DNA of 64,000 bases from Actinophytocola gossypii (GTDB lineage: Bacteria > Actinomycetota > Actinomycetes > Mycobacteriales > Pseudonocardiaceae): assembly GCF_025165815.1 (NCBI RefSeq), contig NZ_JAFFZE010000032.1, forward strand, positions 1 through 64,000, written 5' to 3'. Positions 7,271-15,886 of this stretch are shown here, in pieces. The position numbers and the translations under genes were made by a program. The notes below the pieces were generated by a model. The model did not search any database. It saw nothing but the letters and a program-made list of their open reading frames with translations, and was not told the origin of the DNA. Numbering within the stretch: the first letter of the stretch is position 1; each line of letters begins with the position of its first letter.

Positions 7271-9406
7271 CTAGCCGATGAGGCCGGCGGCCCTCGCCCA
7301 CCGGTACTTGGCACCGAGGACCGCGACCGGCCGCTCGGTGGTGTACGGGTACGCGACCACCCGGTGTTCGAAGAGGTAGTCGCAGGCCTGCTCGACCTCG
7401 GTGTCGCCGGCCAGCGACGCCACCACCGGCTTGTCGATCCCCTTGGCCCGCGCCTCGGCGAGGACCTTGGCGGTCAACTCGGCGAACACCATCGGCGGCG
7501 TGACGATCGTATGCCAGTAGCCCAGGATCAGCGCGTGGATGCGCGGGTCCTCCAGGCCAAGGCGGATGGTCGCCTCATACGTCGACGGCGGCTCGCCACC
7601 GGTGATGTCGATCGGGTTGCCCGCCGCCCCGAACGGCGGGATGAACGCGCGGAACGACTCGTCCAGGTCCGGCGGGATGTCCATCAGGGACAGTCCCTCC
7701 GCGACACACGCGTCGGACAGCAGCACCCCGGAGCCGCCCGCACCCGTGATGATGACGACGTTCTCGCCCTGCGGGGTCGGCAGCAGCGGCAGACCCCGAG
7801 CGTACTCCAGCATCTCGTTCAGCCCGGGCGCCCGAACCACGCCGGCCTGGCGGAGGATGTCGTCGTACACCTTGTCGTCGCCGGCGAGCGCACCGGTGTG
7901 CGAGCTGGCCGCCCGCGCACCCATGTCCGTGCGGCCCGCCTTGAGCACGACGACCGGCTTCTTCTTGGTCATGCGTTGCGCGGTCTCCACGAACGCACGC
8001 CCGTCCTTGAGGTCCTCGAGGTGCATGGCGACACACTGGGTGTTGTCGTCGTTCTCGAAGAACGTCAGCAGGTCGTCCTCGTCCACGTCGGACTTGTTGC
8101 CGAGCCCCACGATCGCCGAGACGCCCATCTTGGTGGTCCTGGCGAAGCCGAGGATCGCCATGCCGATGCCGCCGGACTGGGAGGTGAGCGCCACCCCGCC
8201 CTTGACGTCGTACGGCGTGCAGAACGTCGCGCACAGGTTCTGCGGGGTGTAGTAGTAGCCGTAGATGTTCGGGCCGAGCATCCGGACGCCGTACTCGTTC
8301 GCGATGCCGACGATCTCGTCCTGCAGCTCCTGGTTGCCGGTCTCGGCGAACCCGGACGGGATCATCACCGCCGCGGTGACACCCTTCTTGCCGCACTCGG
8401 TCAGCGCCGCCGGCACGAACTTCGCCGGCACGGCGAACACCGCGACGTCGACGTCGCCCGGGACGTCGCCGACCGACTTGTACGCCTTGCGGCCCATGAT
8501 CTCGTCGGCCTTCGGGTTGATCGGGTGGATCTCGCCCTGGTAGCCGCCGTTGATCAGGTTCTTCATCACCGAGTTGCCGATCTTGCCGGCCTGGTCGGAC
8601 GCGCCGACGACCGCGACCGAGCGCGGGTTCATCAGCCGGTTCATCGCGGCCAGGATGTCCTCCTGGCTGTGCTGCACCGGCTGGGCGCGCTCCTCGGTCT
8701 CCAGCAGGATCCGCACGTCGGCCGCGACCGCGCCGCTGGCCGAGGCGAACACCGGGTTGAGGTCGAACTCGCTGATCTCCGGGAAGTCGGTGACCAGCTG
8801 GGAGACCTTCCGGATCACGTCCGCGATCGCGTCCAGGTCGGCCGGCTCGGCGCCGCGGGCGCCCTGGAGCACCTCCGCGGCCTGGATGCCGGTGACCATC
8901 GAGCGGGCCTCGGCGGTGTCCAGCGGCGCCAGCCGGAACGTCACGTCCTTGAGCACCTCGACCAGCACGCCGCCGAGCCCGAACGCGACGACCTTGCCGA
9001 ACGTGCCGTCGGTGGTGGCGCCGACGATCACCTCCTGACCGCCGCCGACCATCTCCTGGATCTGCACCCCGGTGATCGACGCGTCGGCCTTGTACGCCTT
9101 GGCATTGGCGAGGATCTCGTCGTACGCGGCGCGGGCCGCGTCGGCGCCGTCGACGCCGATGACCACGCCGCCTGCCTCGGTCTTGTGCAGGATGTCCGGA
9201 GAGACGATCTTGGCCGCCACCGGTTTGCCGATCTCCTCGGCGAGCTTCGCCGCCTCGTCCGCCGTCGTGGCGAGACCCTCTCGCGGGGTCGGGATACCGT
9301 ACGCGTCGCAGACCCGCTTGCCCTCGGGGGCGGTGAGCGAGTCGCGACCCTCGGCCCGGACCTCGTCCAGGACCTTGCGAACGGCCGCCGTGTCTACTTC
9401 GGACAT
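7271..9406 (-). CDS. Acyl-CoA synthetase, NDP-forming (fused beta-alpha)
   Basis: 711 residues. Residues ~25-235 are an ATP-grasp domain (AAKIVSPDILHKTEAGGV, EFDLNPVF), ~255-380 a CoA-binding Rossmann domain (PRSVAVVGAS) and the rest a succinyl-CoA-ligase-like region with the phosphohistidine loop SSHTGALAG (His503). The enzyme makes an acyl-CoA from acid, CoA and ATP, or runs in reverse to conserve energy. It starts 4 bp after the frc stop. In this operon it could form the initial oxalyl-CoA or succinyl-type donor, or convert formyl-CoA to formate with ATP gain; these are inferences. The usual GPNC motif reads GPNIYG here. Confidence 0.86.
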   Translation of the reverse strand: MSEVDTAAVRKVLDEVRAEGRDSLTAPEGKRVCDAYGIPTPREGLATTADEAAKLAEEIGKPVAAKIVSPDILHKTEAGGVVIGVDGADAARAAYDEILANAKAYKADASITGVQIQEMVGGGQEVIVGATTDGTFGKVVAFGLGGVLVEVLKDVTFRLAPLDTAEARSMVTGIQAAEVLQGARGAEPADLDAIADVIRKVSQLVTDFPEISEFDLNPVFASASGAVAADVRILLETEERAQPVQHSQEDILAAMNRLMNPRSVAVVGASDQAGKIGNSVMKNLINGGYQGEIHPINPKADEIMGRKAYKSVGDVPGDVDVAVFAVPAKFVPAALTECGKKGVTAAVMIPSGFAETGNQELQDEIVGIANEYGVRMLGPNIYGYYYTPQNLCATFCTPYDVKGGVALTSQSGGIGMAILGFARTTKMGVSAIVGLGNKSDVDEDDLLTFFENDDNTQCVAMHLEDLKDGRAFVETAQRMTKKKPVVVLKAGRTDMGARAASSHTGALAGDDKVYDDILRQAGVVRAPGLNEMLEYARGLPLLPTPQGENVVIITGAGGSGVLLSDACVAEGLSLMDIPPDLDESFRAFIPPFGAAGNPIDITGGEPPSTYEATIRLGLEDPRIHALILGYWHTIVTPPMVFAELTAKVLAEARAKGIDKPVVASLAGDTEVEQACDYLFEHRVVAYPYTTERPVAVLGAKYRWARAAGLIG

Positions 9407-9410
9407 GTGC

Positions 9411-10640
9411 TCAGATCACTCCGCTCGTCTTCAGCTCGGCCAGTGCCTCTTCGTCCAGGCCGAGCTCGTTGCCGTAGATCTCCTGGTTGTGCTCGCCGAG
9501 CAGCGGGGAACGCCGGACCTCCGCCGGGGAGTCGGAGAGCTTGATCGGCATGCCGACCGTGGTGAACTCGCCGCGCTCCGGGTGGTCGACCTTCACGACG
9601 ATCTCGTTGTCCGCCAACGACTCGTCCTCGATGATCTCCTTGGTCGACAGGATCGGCCCGCACGGGATGTTGTGCTCGTTGAGCTTGGCGAGCACCTCCC
9701 ACTTGCCGTGGCCGGCCGACCAGTCCTCGATGAGCTGGAACATCTTGTCCAGCTTGTTCAGCCGTGCCTCGGGCGTCGCCCACTCGGGGTCGTTCGCCAG
9801 CTCCGGCCGGCCGATCAGCTGCGTGATCGGCGCCCAGCCGACCGGCTGGACGATCACGTAGATGTAGTCGTTCGGGCCGCCAGGCGCGCACTTGATCGCC
9901 CAGCCCGGCTGTCCGCCGCCGGAGGCGTTGGCCGACCGGGGCACGGTGTCGCCGAACTCCTTGTTCGGGTACTCGGCGAGCGGGCCGTGGGTGAGCCGCT
10001 GCTGGTCGCGCAGCTTGACCCGGCACAGGTTGAGCACCGCGTGCTGCATCGCGACGGTGACCCGCTGCCCGCGGCCGGTGTGCTCGCGCTGGTAGAGCGC
10101 GGCCAGGATGCCGGCTACCACGTGCATGCCGGTACCGGAGTCGCCGATCTGCGCACCGGTGGCCAGCGGCGGGCCGTCCTCGAACCCGGTGGTGGACATC
10201 GAGCCGCCCATGGCCTGGGCGACGACCTCGTAGGCCTTGAAGAACTTGTACGGGCCGTCACCGAACCCCTTGACCGACGCGTAGATCAGCTTCGGGTTGA
10301 TCTCCCGCAGCTTCTCCCATGGGAAGCCCATCCGGTCGATCGCGCCGGGGCCGAAGTTCTCCGCCAGGATGTCGAACTTCTTGACCAGCTCGACGAACAG
10401 CTCCTTGCCCTTGTCCGACTTCATGTTCAGCGTGATGCTGCGCTTGTTGGAGTTCAGCATCGTGAAGTAGAGACTGTCCGCGTCGGGGATGTCGCGGAGC
10501 TGCTTGCGGGTGATGTCGCCGGAGGTGGCCTCGAGCTTGACCACGTCGGCGCCGAACCAGGCCAGGATCTGCGTGGCCGACGGTCCACTTTGGACGTGGG
10601 TCATGTCGAGGACGCGGACGCCTTCGAGTGCCTTGCGCAT
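9411..10640 (-). CDS. frc: Formyl-CoA:oxalate CoA-transferase
   Basis: 409 residues, class III (CaiB/BaiF) CoA-transferase. It closely tracks Oxalobacter formigenes FRC by eye: [37 protein letters not shown] with the catalytic Asp (Asp167), [10 protein letters not shown], and the glycine loop GGGQPGW that shields the active-site anhydride. FRC transfers CoA from formyl-CoA (or succinyl-CoA in related enzymes) to oxalate. It is the middle gene of a tight operon: 12 bp after the lyase stop and 4 bp before the synthetase. This is the strongest single indication that the locus handles oxalate. Confidence 0.88.
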   Translation of the reverse strand: MRKALEGVRVLDMTHVQSGPSATQILAWFGADVVKLEATSGDITRKQLRDIPDADSLYFTMLNSNKRSITLNMKSDKGKELFVELVKKFDILAENFGPGAIDRMGFPWEKLREINPKLIYASVKGFGDGPYKFFKAYEVVAQAMGGSMSTTGFEDGPPLATGAQIGDSGTGMHVVAGILAALYQREHTGRGQRVTVAMQHAVLNLCRVKLRDQQRLTHGPLAEYPNKEFGDTVPRSANASGGGQPGWAIKCAPGGPNDYIYVIVQPVGWAPITQLIGRPELANDPEWATPEARLNKLDKMFQLIEDWSAGHGKWEVLAKLNEHNIPCGPILSTKEIIEDESLADNEIVVKVDHPERGEFTTVGMPIKLSDSPAEVRRSPLLGEHNQEIYGNELGLDEEALAELKTSGVI

Positions 10641-10652
10641 GTGCTGGCCCCC

Positions 10653-12380
10653 TTACTTGTACATGGTCTGGTTCATCGTTCCCGGCGCGTAGACCTCCGG
10701 GTCGACCCAGACGTTGATCAGGGACGGCAGGCCGCTCTCCCGCGCCCGCTCCAGCGCCGGCCGGATGTCCTTCGGGTCGCGGACCTCCTCGCCGTAGCCG
10801 CCGAGCATCTTGGCGAACTCGCTGTACCGGATGTCGCCCAGCGTGTTGCCGACGCGCCCTCGGTCGGCGCCGTACTTCTGGATCTGGCCGTAACGGATCT
10901 GGTTCATCGACGAGTTGTTGCCGACGATGCCGACGAACGGCAGGTTGAACCGCACCAGCGTCTCGAAGTCGAAGCCGGTCAACGAGAACGCGCCGTCGCC
11001 GAACAGCGCGACGACCTCCTTGTCCGGCCGCGCGTACTTGGCCGCCATCACGAACGGCACGCCCACGCCGAGCGTCCCGAGCGGACCGGGGTCCATCCAG
11101 TGCCCGGGCGACTTGGGCTGCACGACCTGGCCGGAGAAGGTGACGATGTCGCCGCCGTCACCGATGTAGATGGAGTCCTCGGTGAGGAACTCGTTGATCT
11201 CGTGCACCAGCCGGTACGGGTCGATCGGCGAGGCGTCGGAGTGCTGGCGCGGCAGCCGCTTCTCGTACGCGGCGGTCTCCACCGCACGCAGCTCCTCCAG
11301 CCACGCCTTCCGGCCGACCGCGCCGTTGTCCGTTCGGCCGGACGCCGCCTGGGTGACCGCGGCGAGCACCGCGCCCGCGTCGCCGACGATGCCGAGGTCG
11401 ACGTCGCGGTTCTTGCCGACCGTGCGGTAGTCCAGGTCGATCTGCACGACCGTGGCGTCGGTGGAGAGCCGCTTGCCGTAGCCCATCCGGAAGTCGAACG
11501 GGGTGCCGACGATGATGATCAGGTCGGCGTTCTGGAACGCGTACCGGCGGGCGAGCTGGAGGTGGTGCGGGTCGCCCGGGGCCAGCGTGCCGCGGCCGGA
11601 GCCGTTCATGAACGCCGGCACGTTGAGCGTGCGGACGAACTCGGTGGCCGCGTCGGTGCCCCGGGTGGTCCACACCTGGCTGCCGAGCAGGACGCACGGC
11701 TTCTCCGCGTTGACGACCAGGTCGGCCAGGCGCTCGACCGCGGCCGGGTCGCCCGCGCTGCGGGTGGAGGCCCGGTAGGCGCCCGCCTTGGGGATGCGGG
11801 CCTTCTCCAGCGGCACCTTGGCGTCCAGCACGTCACGCGGGATCTCCAGGAAGGAGGGGCCGGGCGCGCCGAGGTAGCACTCGCGGAAGGCCATCGACAC
11901 CAGGTCCGCGGCGCGTTCGGTGTGCGGCACCGTGGCGGCGAACTTGGTGATCGGATTCATCATGTCGACGTGCGGGAGGTCCTGCAGGGAGCCCATCTTG
12001 TGCTGGGACAGGGCGCCCTGGCCGCCGATCAGCAGCATCGGGCTCTCCGCGCGCAGGGCGTTGGCCACGCCGGTGACGGCGTCGGTCGTGCCGGGGCCAG
12101 CGGTGACGACCGCACAACCGGGTTTGCCGGTGATGCGGGCGTACCCGTCGGCTGCGTGCGCGGCGACCTGCTCGTGGCGTACGTCGATGACGTCGATTCC
12201 CTCGTCGACACATCCGTCGTAGATGTCGATGATGTGCCCGCCGCAGAGCGTGAAGATCACGTCCACGCCCTCGGCCTTGAGCGCCTTGGCCACCAGATGA
12301 CCCCCGGAGATCATCTCCGGGTTCTCCTGACCGTCGCTGCCCGGCGTCTCCCGGACCGTTGAAGCCATGTGACTCGTCAT
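10653..12380 (-). CDS. ThDP-dependent lyase, oxalyl-CoA decarboxylase / 2-hydroxyacyl-CoA lyase type
   Basis: 575 residues with the three ThDP-enzyme domains: PYR ~25-190 with catalytic Glu70 (VRHEQ), central ~205-345, and PP ~395-560 with the cofactor motif GDGAF (461-465) ending in NN (488-489). The context with frc suggests oxalyl-CoA decarboxylation to formyl-CoA and CO2. However, the Tyr-Glu pair expected in classical oxalyl-CoA decarboxylase is absent: residues 129-138 read MGSLQDLPHV, which resembles 2-hydroxyacyl-CoA lyase (MGAFQEFPQV in the human enzyme). So it may cleave another 2-hydroxyacyl-CoA to formyl-CoA and a carbonyl. GGAG directly abuts ATG 12380, so ATG 12368 may be the true start. 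First gene of the operon, with an operator about 40 bp upstream. Confidence 0.8.
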   Translation of the reverse strand: MTSHMASTVRETPGSDGQENPEMISGGHLVAKALKAEGVDVIFTLCGGHIIDIYDGCVDEGIDVIDVRHEQVAAHAADGYARITGKPGCAVVTAGPGTTDAVTGVANALRAESPMLLIGGQGALSQHKMGSLQDLPHVDMMNPITKFAATVPHTERAADLVSMAFRECYLGAPGPSFLEIPRDVLDAKVPLEKARIPKAGAYRASTRSAGDPAAVERLADLVVNAEKPCVLLGSQVWTTRGTDAATEFVRTLNVPAFMNGSGRGTLAPGDPHHLQLARRYAFQNADLIIIVGTPFDFRMGYGKRLSTDATVVQIDLDYRTVGKNRDVDLGIVGDAGAVLAAVTQAASGRTDNGAVGRKAWLEELRAVETAAYEKRLPRQHSDASPIDPYRLVHEINEFLTEDSIYIGDGGDIVTFSGQVVQPKSPGHWMDPGPLGTLGVGVPFVMAAKYARPDKEVVALFGDGAFSLTGFDFETLVRFNLPFVGIVGNNSSMNQIRYGQIQKYGADRGRVGNTLGDIRYSEFAKMLGGYGEEVRDPKDIRPALERARESGLPSLINVWVDPEVYAPGTMNQTMYK

Positions 12381-12412
12381 CTCCTCATGTCATCCGTGGG
12401 TCGGAGGTGGCG

Positions 12413-12430
12413 CATACTGCATACCGTATG
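12413..12430. promoter_or_regulatory. GntR operator candidate 4 (lyase-frc operon promoter)
   Basis: Reads CATACTGCATACCGTATG; on the other strand it matches candidates 1 and 3 (GGTATGCAGTATG). The centre is about 41 bp from the lyase start, a position typical for a repressor overlapping the promoter. Confidence 0.65.
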
Positions 12431-12594
12431 ACTCTAATGACGGCCAGCGTCCCGGTCTACGTTTTGTCGCTCGCGCCTGTCGAACCTGTTGTCTGATCCC
12501 GCTCCGGATGGCTCGCAGTGGCCTGCCGTGCGCACCCCGCAAGCCTCTGACCAGCCGATCCTCGGTCTTCTCTTCTCGTTTCGGCCAACTTCCC

Positions 12595-12612
12595 ATACTG
12601 TATGCTGCATAC
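12595..12612. promoter_or_regulatory. GntR operator candidate 3 (reductase promoter)
   Basis: Reads ATACTGTATGCTGCATAC and contains a perfect 6-1-6 palindrome, GTATGC-T-GCATAC (12600-12612), the best copy of the four. Its centre is 36 bp upstream of the GTG start at 12642, the same spacing as candidate 1 to the MFS start. Confidence 0.7.
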
Positions 12613-12641
12613 CAAACGAACACAAGAACGGAGCTTCCGCA

Positions 12642-13613
12642 GTGAAAGTTGCTGTTCTTGGGGCCGGAGCCATCGGCGCGTACGTCGGTGCGGCGCTGCA
12701 CCGAGCCGGAGCCGAGGTGCATCTCATCGCCAGAGGTCCCCATCTGGAGAAGATCCGCGAGTCGGGAGTGCAGGTGCTGAGCCCGCGCGGAGACTTCGCG
12801 GCCCGTCCACACGCGACAGACGACCCGACCGAGGTGGGCCCGGTCGACCACGTGTTCCTCGGCCTGAAGGCGAACCGGTACGCCGAGGCGGGCCCGATGG
12901 TCAAGCCGTTGCTGCACGACGACACCACGATCATCGCGGCGCAGAACGGGATTCCGTGGTGGTACTTCCACGGGGTGGCCGGCAAGTACGCCGGCTACCG
13001 CATCGACAGCGTCGACCCGGACGGTGCCGTCTCCGCGGCGCTGCCGGTGGAGCGCGCGATCGGGTGCGTGGTCTACGCGGCCACCGAGATCGAGTCCCCC
13101 GGCGTGATCCGGCACCTGGAGGGCACGAGGTTCTCCATCGGCGAGCCGACCGGCGAGATCAGCCCGCGGTGCACGGAGTTCGCCGAGGCGATGGTGGCGG
13201 GCGGGCTCAAGTGCCCGGTGGAGCCGGACCTGCGCAAGGACATCTGGCTCAAGCTGATGGGCAACATCGCGTTCAACCCGATCAGCGCCCTGACCAGAGC
13301 GACGATCGCCGGGATCTGCCGGCACCTGAGCACCCGCGAGCTGGTCGTCCAGATGATGCGCGAGACCCTGGACGTCGCCGCCAGACTGGACGCCCACCCG
13401 GAGATCTCGATCGAACGACGGCTGGCCGGCGCGGAACGCACCGGCGAGCACAAGACGTCCACCCTGCAGGACCTGGAGAAGGGCAAACCCCTCGAACTGG
13501 ACGTGATCCTCAAGGCGGTCGTCGAACTGGCCGACCTCACCGGCGCCGAAGCCCCGACGGTACGGGTCGTCAGCGCCCTGGCCGACCTACTGAACGAACA
13601 GGTCACCGGCTGA
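12642..13613 (+). CDS. Ketopantoate reductase (ApbA/PanE) family oxidoreductase
   Basis: 323 residues from GTG 12642, with GGAG eight bases upstream. The N-terminal Rossmann motif GAGAIGAYVGAAL (residues ~6-18) binds NADPH, and the C-terminal helical domain has the family pattern KDIWLKLMGNIAFNPISAL, which carries the catalytic Lys and two Asn. PanE proper makes pantoate for CoA. Here, with its own copy of the regulon palindrome and divergent from the oxalate operon, it more likely reduces a 2-oxo acid of the pathway such as glyoxylate or a related compound, or boosts CoA supply. The substrate is not readable from sequence. Confidence 0.82.
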   Translation: MKVAVLGAGAIGAYVGAALHRAGAEVHLIARGPHLEKIRESGVQVLSPRGDFAARPHATDDPTEVGPVDHVFLGLKANRYAEAGPMVKPLLHDDTTIIAAQNGIPWWYFHGVAGKYAGYRIDSVDPDGAVSAALPVERAIGCVVYAATEIESPGVIRHLEGTRFSIGEPTGEISPRCTEFAEAMVAGGLKCPVEPDLRKDIWLKLMGNIAFNPISALTRATIAGICRHLSTRELVVQMMRETLDVAARLDAHPEISIERRLAGAERTGEHKTSTLQDLEKGKPLELDVILKAVVELADLTGAEAPTVRVVSALADLLNEQVTG

Positions 13614-13626
13614 GCTGGGCTGAGTG

Positions 13627-13667
13627 GAGTTTGAGAAACGTTGCGAGCCGCGAAGTTTCTCAAACTC
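13627..13667. terminator. Bidirectional terminator
   Basis: Perfect 13-bp arms GAGTTTGAGAAAC and GTTTCTCAAACTC around a 15-nt loop, placed between convergent genes (stops at 13613 and 13682). The arms are AT-rich compared with the surroundings. Confidence 0.75.
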
Positions 13668-13681
13668 TGCCCGAATTCGAA

Positions 13682-14182
13682 TCACGGGTAGCGGCGCTGT
13701 CGTGACCCGATGACGAGGTACCAGATGCCGAGGCCGACGAGCATCGCGACGCCGAGCAGGATGCGGTTGATGCCGGTCGGGCCGGGAAGGATTCGCTCGT
13801 CCTCGAGCGGGGGAAGCGTGGCGGCGATCTCGTCGACCCGGTCCTCGATCCGCTGCTGCTCGGCCTCGGAGAGTCCGTCCTCGCCCAGGTCGGCGGCGAG
13901 GGTGAGCACCTCGCTGTTCTGGGCGGCGCTGAACCCCTCCAGGCCGCGGAACGCACTCGACGGCACGGGAACGCCGGTGGTGCAGGTCAGCCTCGTGCCG
14001 TCCTCGATGTTCAGCTCCAGCCGGGCCGCGTCGCAGTCGTCGCCGGGGCTCGCGAACTCGACGGAGCGCTTCCCGGAGGTCTCGCTCCACTCGAGGAAGC
14101 CGACGAACACCAGGGCGCCGCCACCGAGCAGGAGCACGAACACGGTGAGGACCAGCCCGAGGAAGGCGAGCGCGGTGCGCAT
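13682..14182 (-). CDS. Hypothetical membrane-anchored protein
   Basis: 166 residues starting MRTALAFLGLVLTVFVLLLG. It has an N-terminal membrane helix (~3-30), an extracytoplasmic region of about 100 residues with two cysteines (DDCDAA and LTCTTG, possibly a disulfide) and an acidic helical stretch (EAEQQRIEDRVDEI), then a second membrane helix (~140-160) and a basic end (GSRQRRYP). No named family recognised. Transcribed after the serine hydrolase gene with a 44-bp gap, so they may form an operon. Confidence 0.65.
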   Translation of the reverse strand: MRTALAFLGLVLTVFVLLLGGGALVFVGFLEWSETSGKRSVEFASPGDDCDAARLELNIEDGTRLTCTTGVPVPSSAFRGLEGFSAAQNSEVLTLAADLGEDGLSEAEQQRIEDRVDEIAATLPPLEDERILPGPTGINRILLGVAMLVGLGIWYLVIGSRQRRYP

Positions 14183-14226
14183 GCGTCCAACGGTATGCGC
14201 CGACGAGTCGCCCCGGTGCCTGCCGG

Positions 14227-15309
14227 TCACCTTCCGGACAGCGGTCCGACGCGTTCGAGGATGCCCATGGTCAGGTCGAACTCGATGTCCTCGAGGTTCC
14301 ACTCGTCGTCCCGGTAGGCCTGGTTGCTGACCCAGAACGTCATCGCGTCGGTGTCCAGGGCTCGGGCGTAGTTCGCCAGCGACCAGGAGTTGCCGCCGTT
14401 GTGCCAGGCGACTCGGCCCAGGTCGGTTTCGTACATTCCCCAGCCGTACGCGTAGGTCTCCGCCGAATCCGGAACCGGCTGGTGCGGGGTGAACAGCTTC
14501 GCCCTGGCCGGTGCCGGGAGGACGTCGTCGCCGAGAAGGGCGCGGTGCCAGCGGAACATGTCGCGGGCGGTGGAGAGCATGCCGCCGTTGCCGCGCAGGT
14601 TCCAGTACGGGCCGTCCGCCGCCCACGGGTGCTCGTACGGGCGGCCGTGCGGCTCTCCCCCGGCGTCGTACTCGACGGCGACCTGGTCGGGGTCCCAGTC
14701 GGGCAGCACGTAGCCGGTGCTGGTCATGCCGGCGGGGGTGAACAGGTACCGGGACAGGAACTCCTCGTAGCCCAGGCCGGACACCGTCTCCACGATCGCG
14801 GCCAGCACGCTGTAGCCGACGTTCGAGTAGTGGAACTCCGCCCCGGGCTCGGCCACCAGTTCGGCGGCCATCGCCTCGGTGAGCATGGCGTCACGGGACA
14901 CCACGTCGTAGTCGTCGCCGAGGGTGTCGGGCAGGCCGGCGGTGTGGGTGAGCAGGTGGTGGAGGGTGATCGTGCGCTTGTCGGCGGGGACGGGGGTGAG
15001 GTGGCGGTCGATCCGGTCGTTCACGTGGAGCTCGCCCATGGTCTCCAGCTCGAGGATCGCGGCGGCGGTGAACTGCTTGGTCAGCGACATCACGTCGTAG
15101 ACCGTGTCGCAGGTCGCCGGGACACCGGCCTCGCGGTCGGCCAGGCCGTGGCCCGCGCAGTGGACGATCTCACCACCCCGCGCGGCGACGACCGTGCCGC
15201 TGGTGTCGGGCAGCGTGAACGCGACGAACTCGGCGAGTCCGTCCGGCGGTGGCGAGCAGCCAACCGACGCGAGGGCGAGCAGCAGGGCGGGGACGACGGT
15301 TCTGCGCAT
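14227..15309 (-). CDS. Serine hydrolase, beta-lactamase class C/penicillin-binding-like lipoprotein
   Basis: 360 residues. The N-terminus MRRTVVPALLLALASVGCSP is a lipoprotein signal with Cys18 in the lipobox. The catalytic SxxK reads SLTK (VMSLTKQFTAAAI), the YxN motif is YSNVGYS, and the third motif is HNGG. This family includes D-alanyl-D-alanine carboxypeptidases, esterases and class C beta-lactamases; the sequence does not decide among them. It acts outside the cytoplasmic membrane. The gene is divergent from the helix-turn-helix membrane protein at 15407. Confidence 0.82.
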   Translation of the reverse strand: MRRTVVPALLLALASVGCSPPPDGLAEFVAFTLPDTSGTVVAARGGEIVHCAGHGLADREAGVPATCDTVYDVMSLTKQFTAAAILELETMGELHVNDRIDRHLTPVPADKRTITLHHLLTHTAGLPDTLGDDYDVVSRDAMLTEAMAAELVAEPGAEFHYSNVGYSVLAAIVETVSGLGYEEFLSRYLFTPAGMTSTGYVLPDWDPDQVAVEYDAGGEPHGRPYEHPWAADGPYWNLRGNGGMLSTARDMFRWHRALLGDDVLPAPARAKLFTPHQPVPDSAETYAYGWGMYETDLGRVAWHNGGNSWSLANYARALDTDAMTFWVSNQAYRDDEWNLEDIEFDLTMGILERVGPLSGR

Positions 15310-15406
15310 GTCCCGGAACGTTGACCGGCGGACTCGGGCTGATCAACATGTACGGGTGTTCGGGTTCGTTCGGAACACCGTTCGGCGATCGTCCCAGGGA
15401 GCGACC

Positions 15407-15838
15407 ATGCCATCCACCCCACCGCCGGCACCCGAGTCGGCCACCGACGAGGCGGCGTTCGTCGCCGAGCTGCGGAGGCTGCGAACCTGGTCCGGGCACA
15501 GCTTCCGGCAGCTCGAACGCCAGGCGCGGGCGCTCGGCGAGACCCTGCCCCACTCCACGGCGGCGACGATGCTCGCCAGGAACCGGCTGCCCCGCGCGGA
15601 ACTCGTCGTCGCGTTCGTCCGAGCGTGCGGCCTGGGCGACGACGACGCACGGCAGTGGGTGACCGTTCGCGCCGCGATCGCGGACGGCACGGCCGCGGCA
15701 CCCGCGGCACCGGTCCGACGGGCGCCCCGCTGGCGACTGGCGGTCGCGGCCGCGGCGGCACTGGCCGTGGCGTTCGCGGGCGGCACGGTGTCCACCGGGT
15801 GGACCGACGTCGAGGAGGTCGAGGTCGTCACGCCCTGA
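15407..15838 (+). CDS. Helix-turn-helix protein with C-terminal membrane anchor
   Basis: 143 residues from ATG 15407 (GGGAG upstream). Residues ~15-85 form an XRE-like domain of the actinomycete type (ELRRLRTWSGHSFRQLERQA, then LPHSTAATMLARNRLPRAEL); residues ~103-122 form a single membrane helix (LAVAAAAALAVAFAGGTV), followed by a short external tail. A DNA-binding-like domain tethered to the membrane suggests signalling, but related proteins with this N-terminal domain often do not bind DNA. No partner gene is evident. Confidence 0.7.
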   Translation: MPSTPPPAPESATDEAAFVAELRRLRTWSGHSFRQLERQARALGETLPHSTAATMLARNRLPRAELVVAFVRACGLGDDDARQWVTVRAAIADGTAAAPAAPVRRAPRWRLAVAAAAALAVAFAGGTVSTGWTDVEEVEVVTP

Positions 15839-15849
15839 CGAACACGCAA

Positions 15850-15883
15850 GTGGCGGGGCTCCCCCGAGGGGAAGCCCCGCCAC
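15850..15883. terminator. Strong bidirectional terminator
   Basis: Arms GTGGCGGGGCT and AGCCCCGCCAC extended by CCCC/GGGG with one mismatch and a 2-nt loop, between convergent genes whose stops are at 15838 and 15887. Confidence 0.75.
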
Positions 15884-15886
15884 CGT

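Noticed and set aside
7217-12362. Very long rightward reading frames opposite the synthetase, frc and lyase genes
   Set aside because: They are rich in Arg, Val, Asp and His runs and have no recognisable motif. They are antisense shadows of high-GC genes with clear catalytic signatures on the minus strand.
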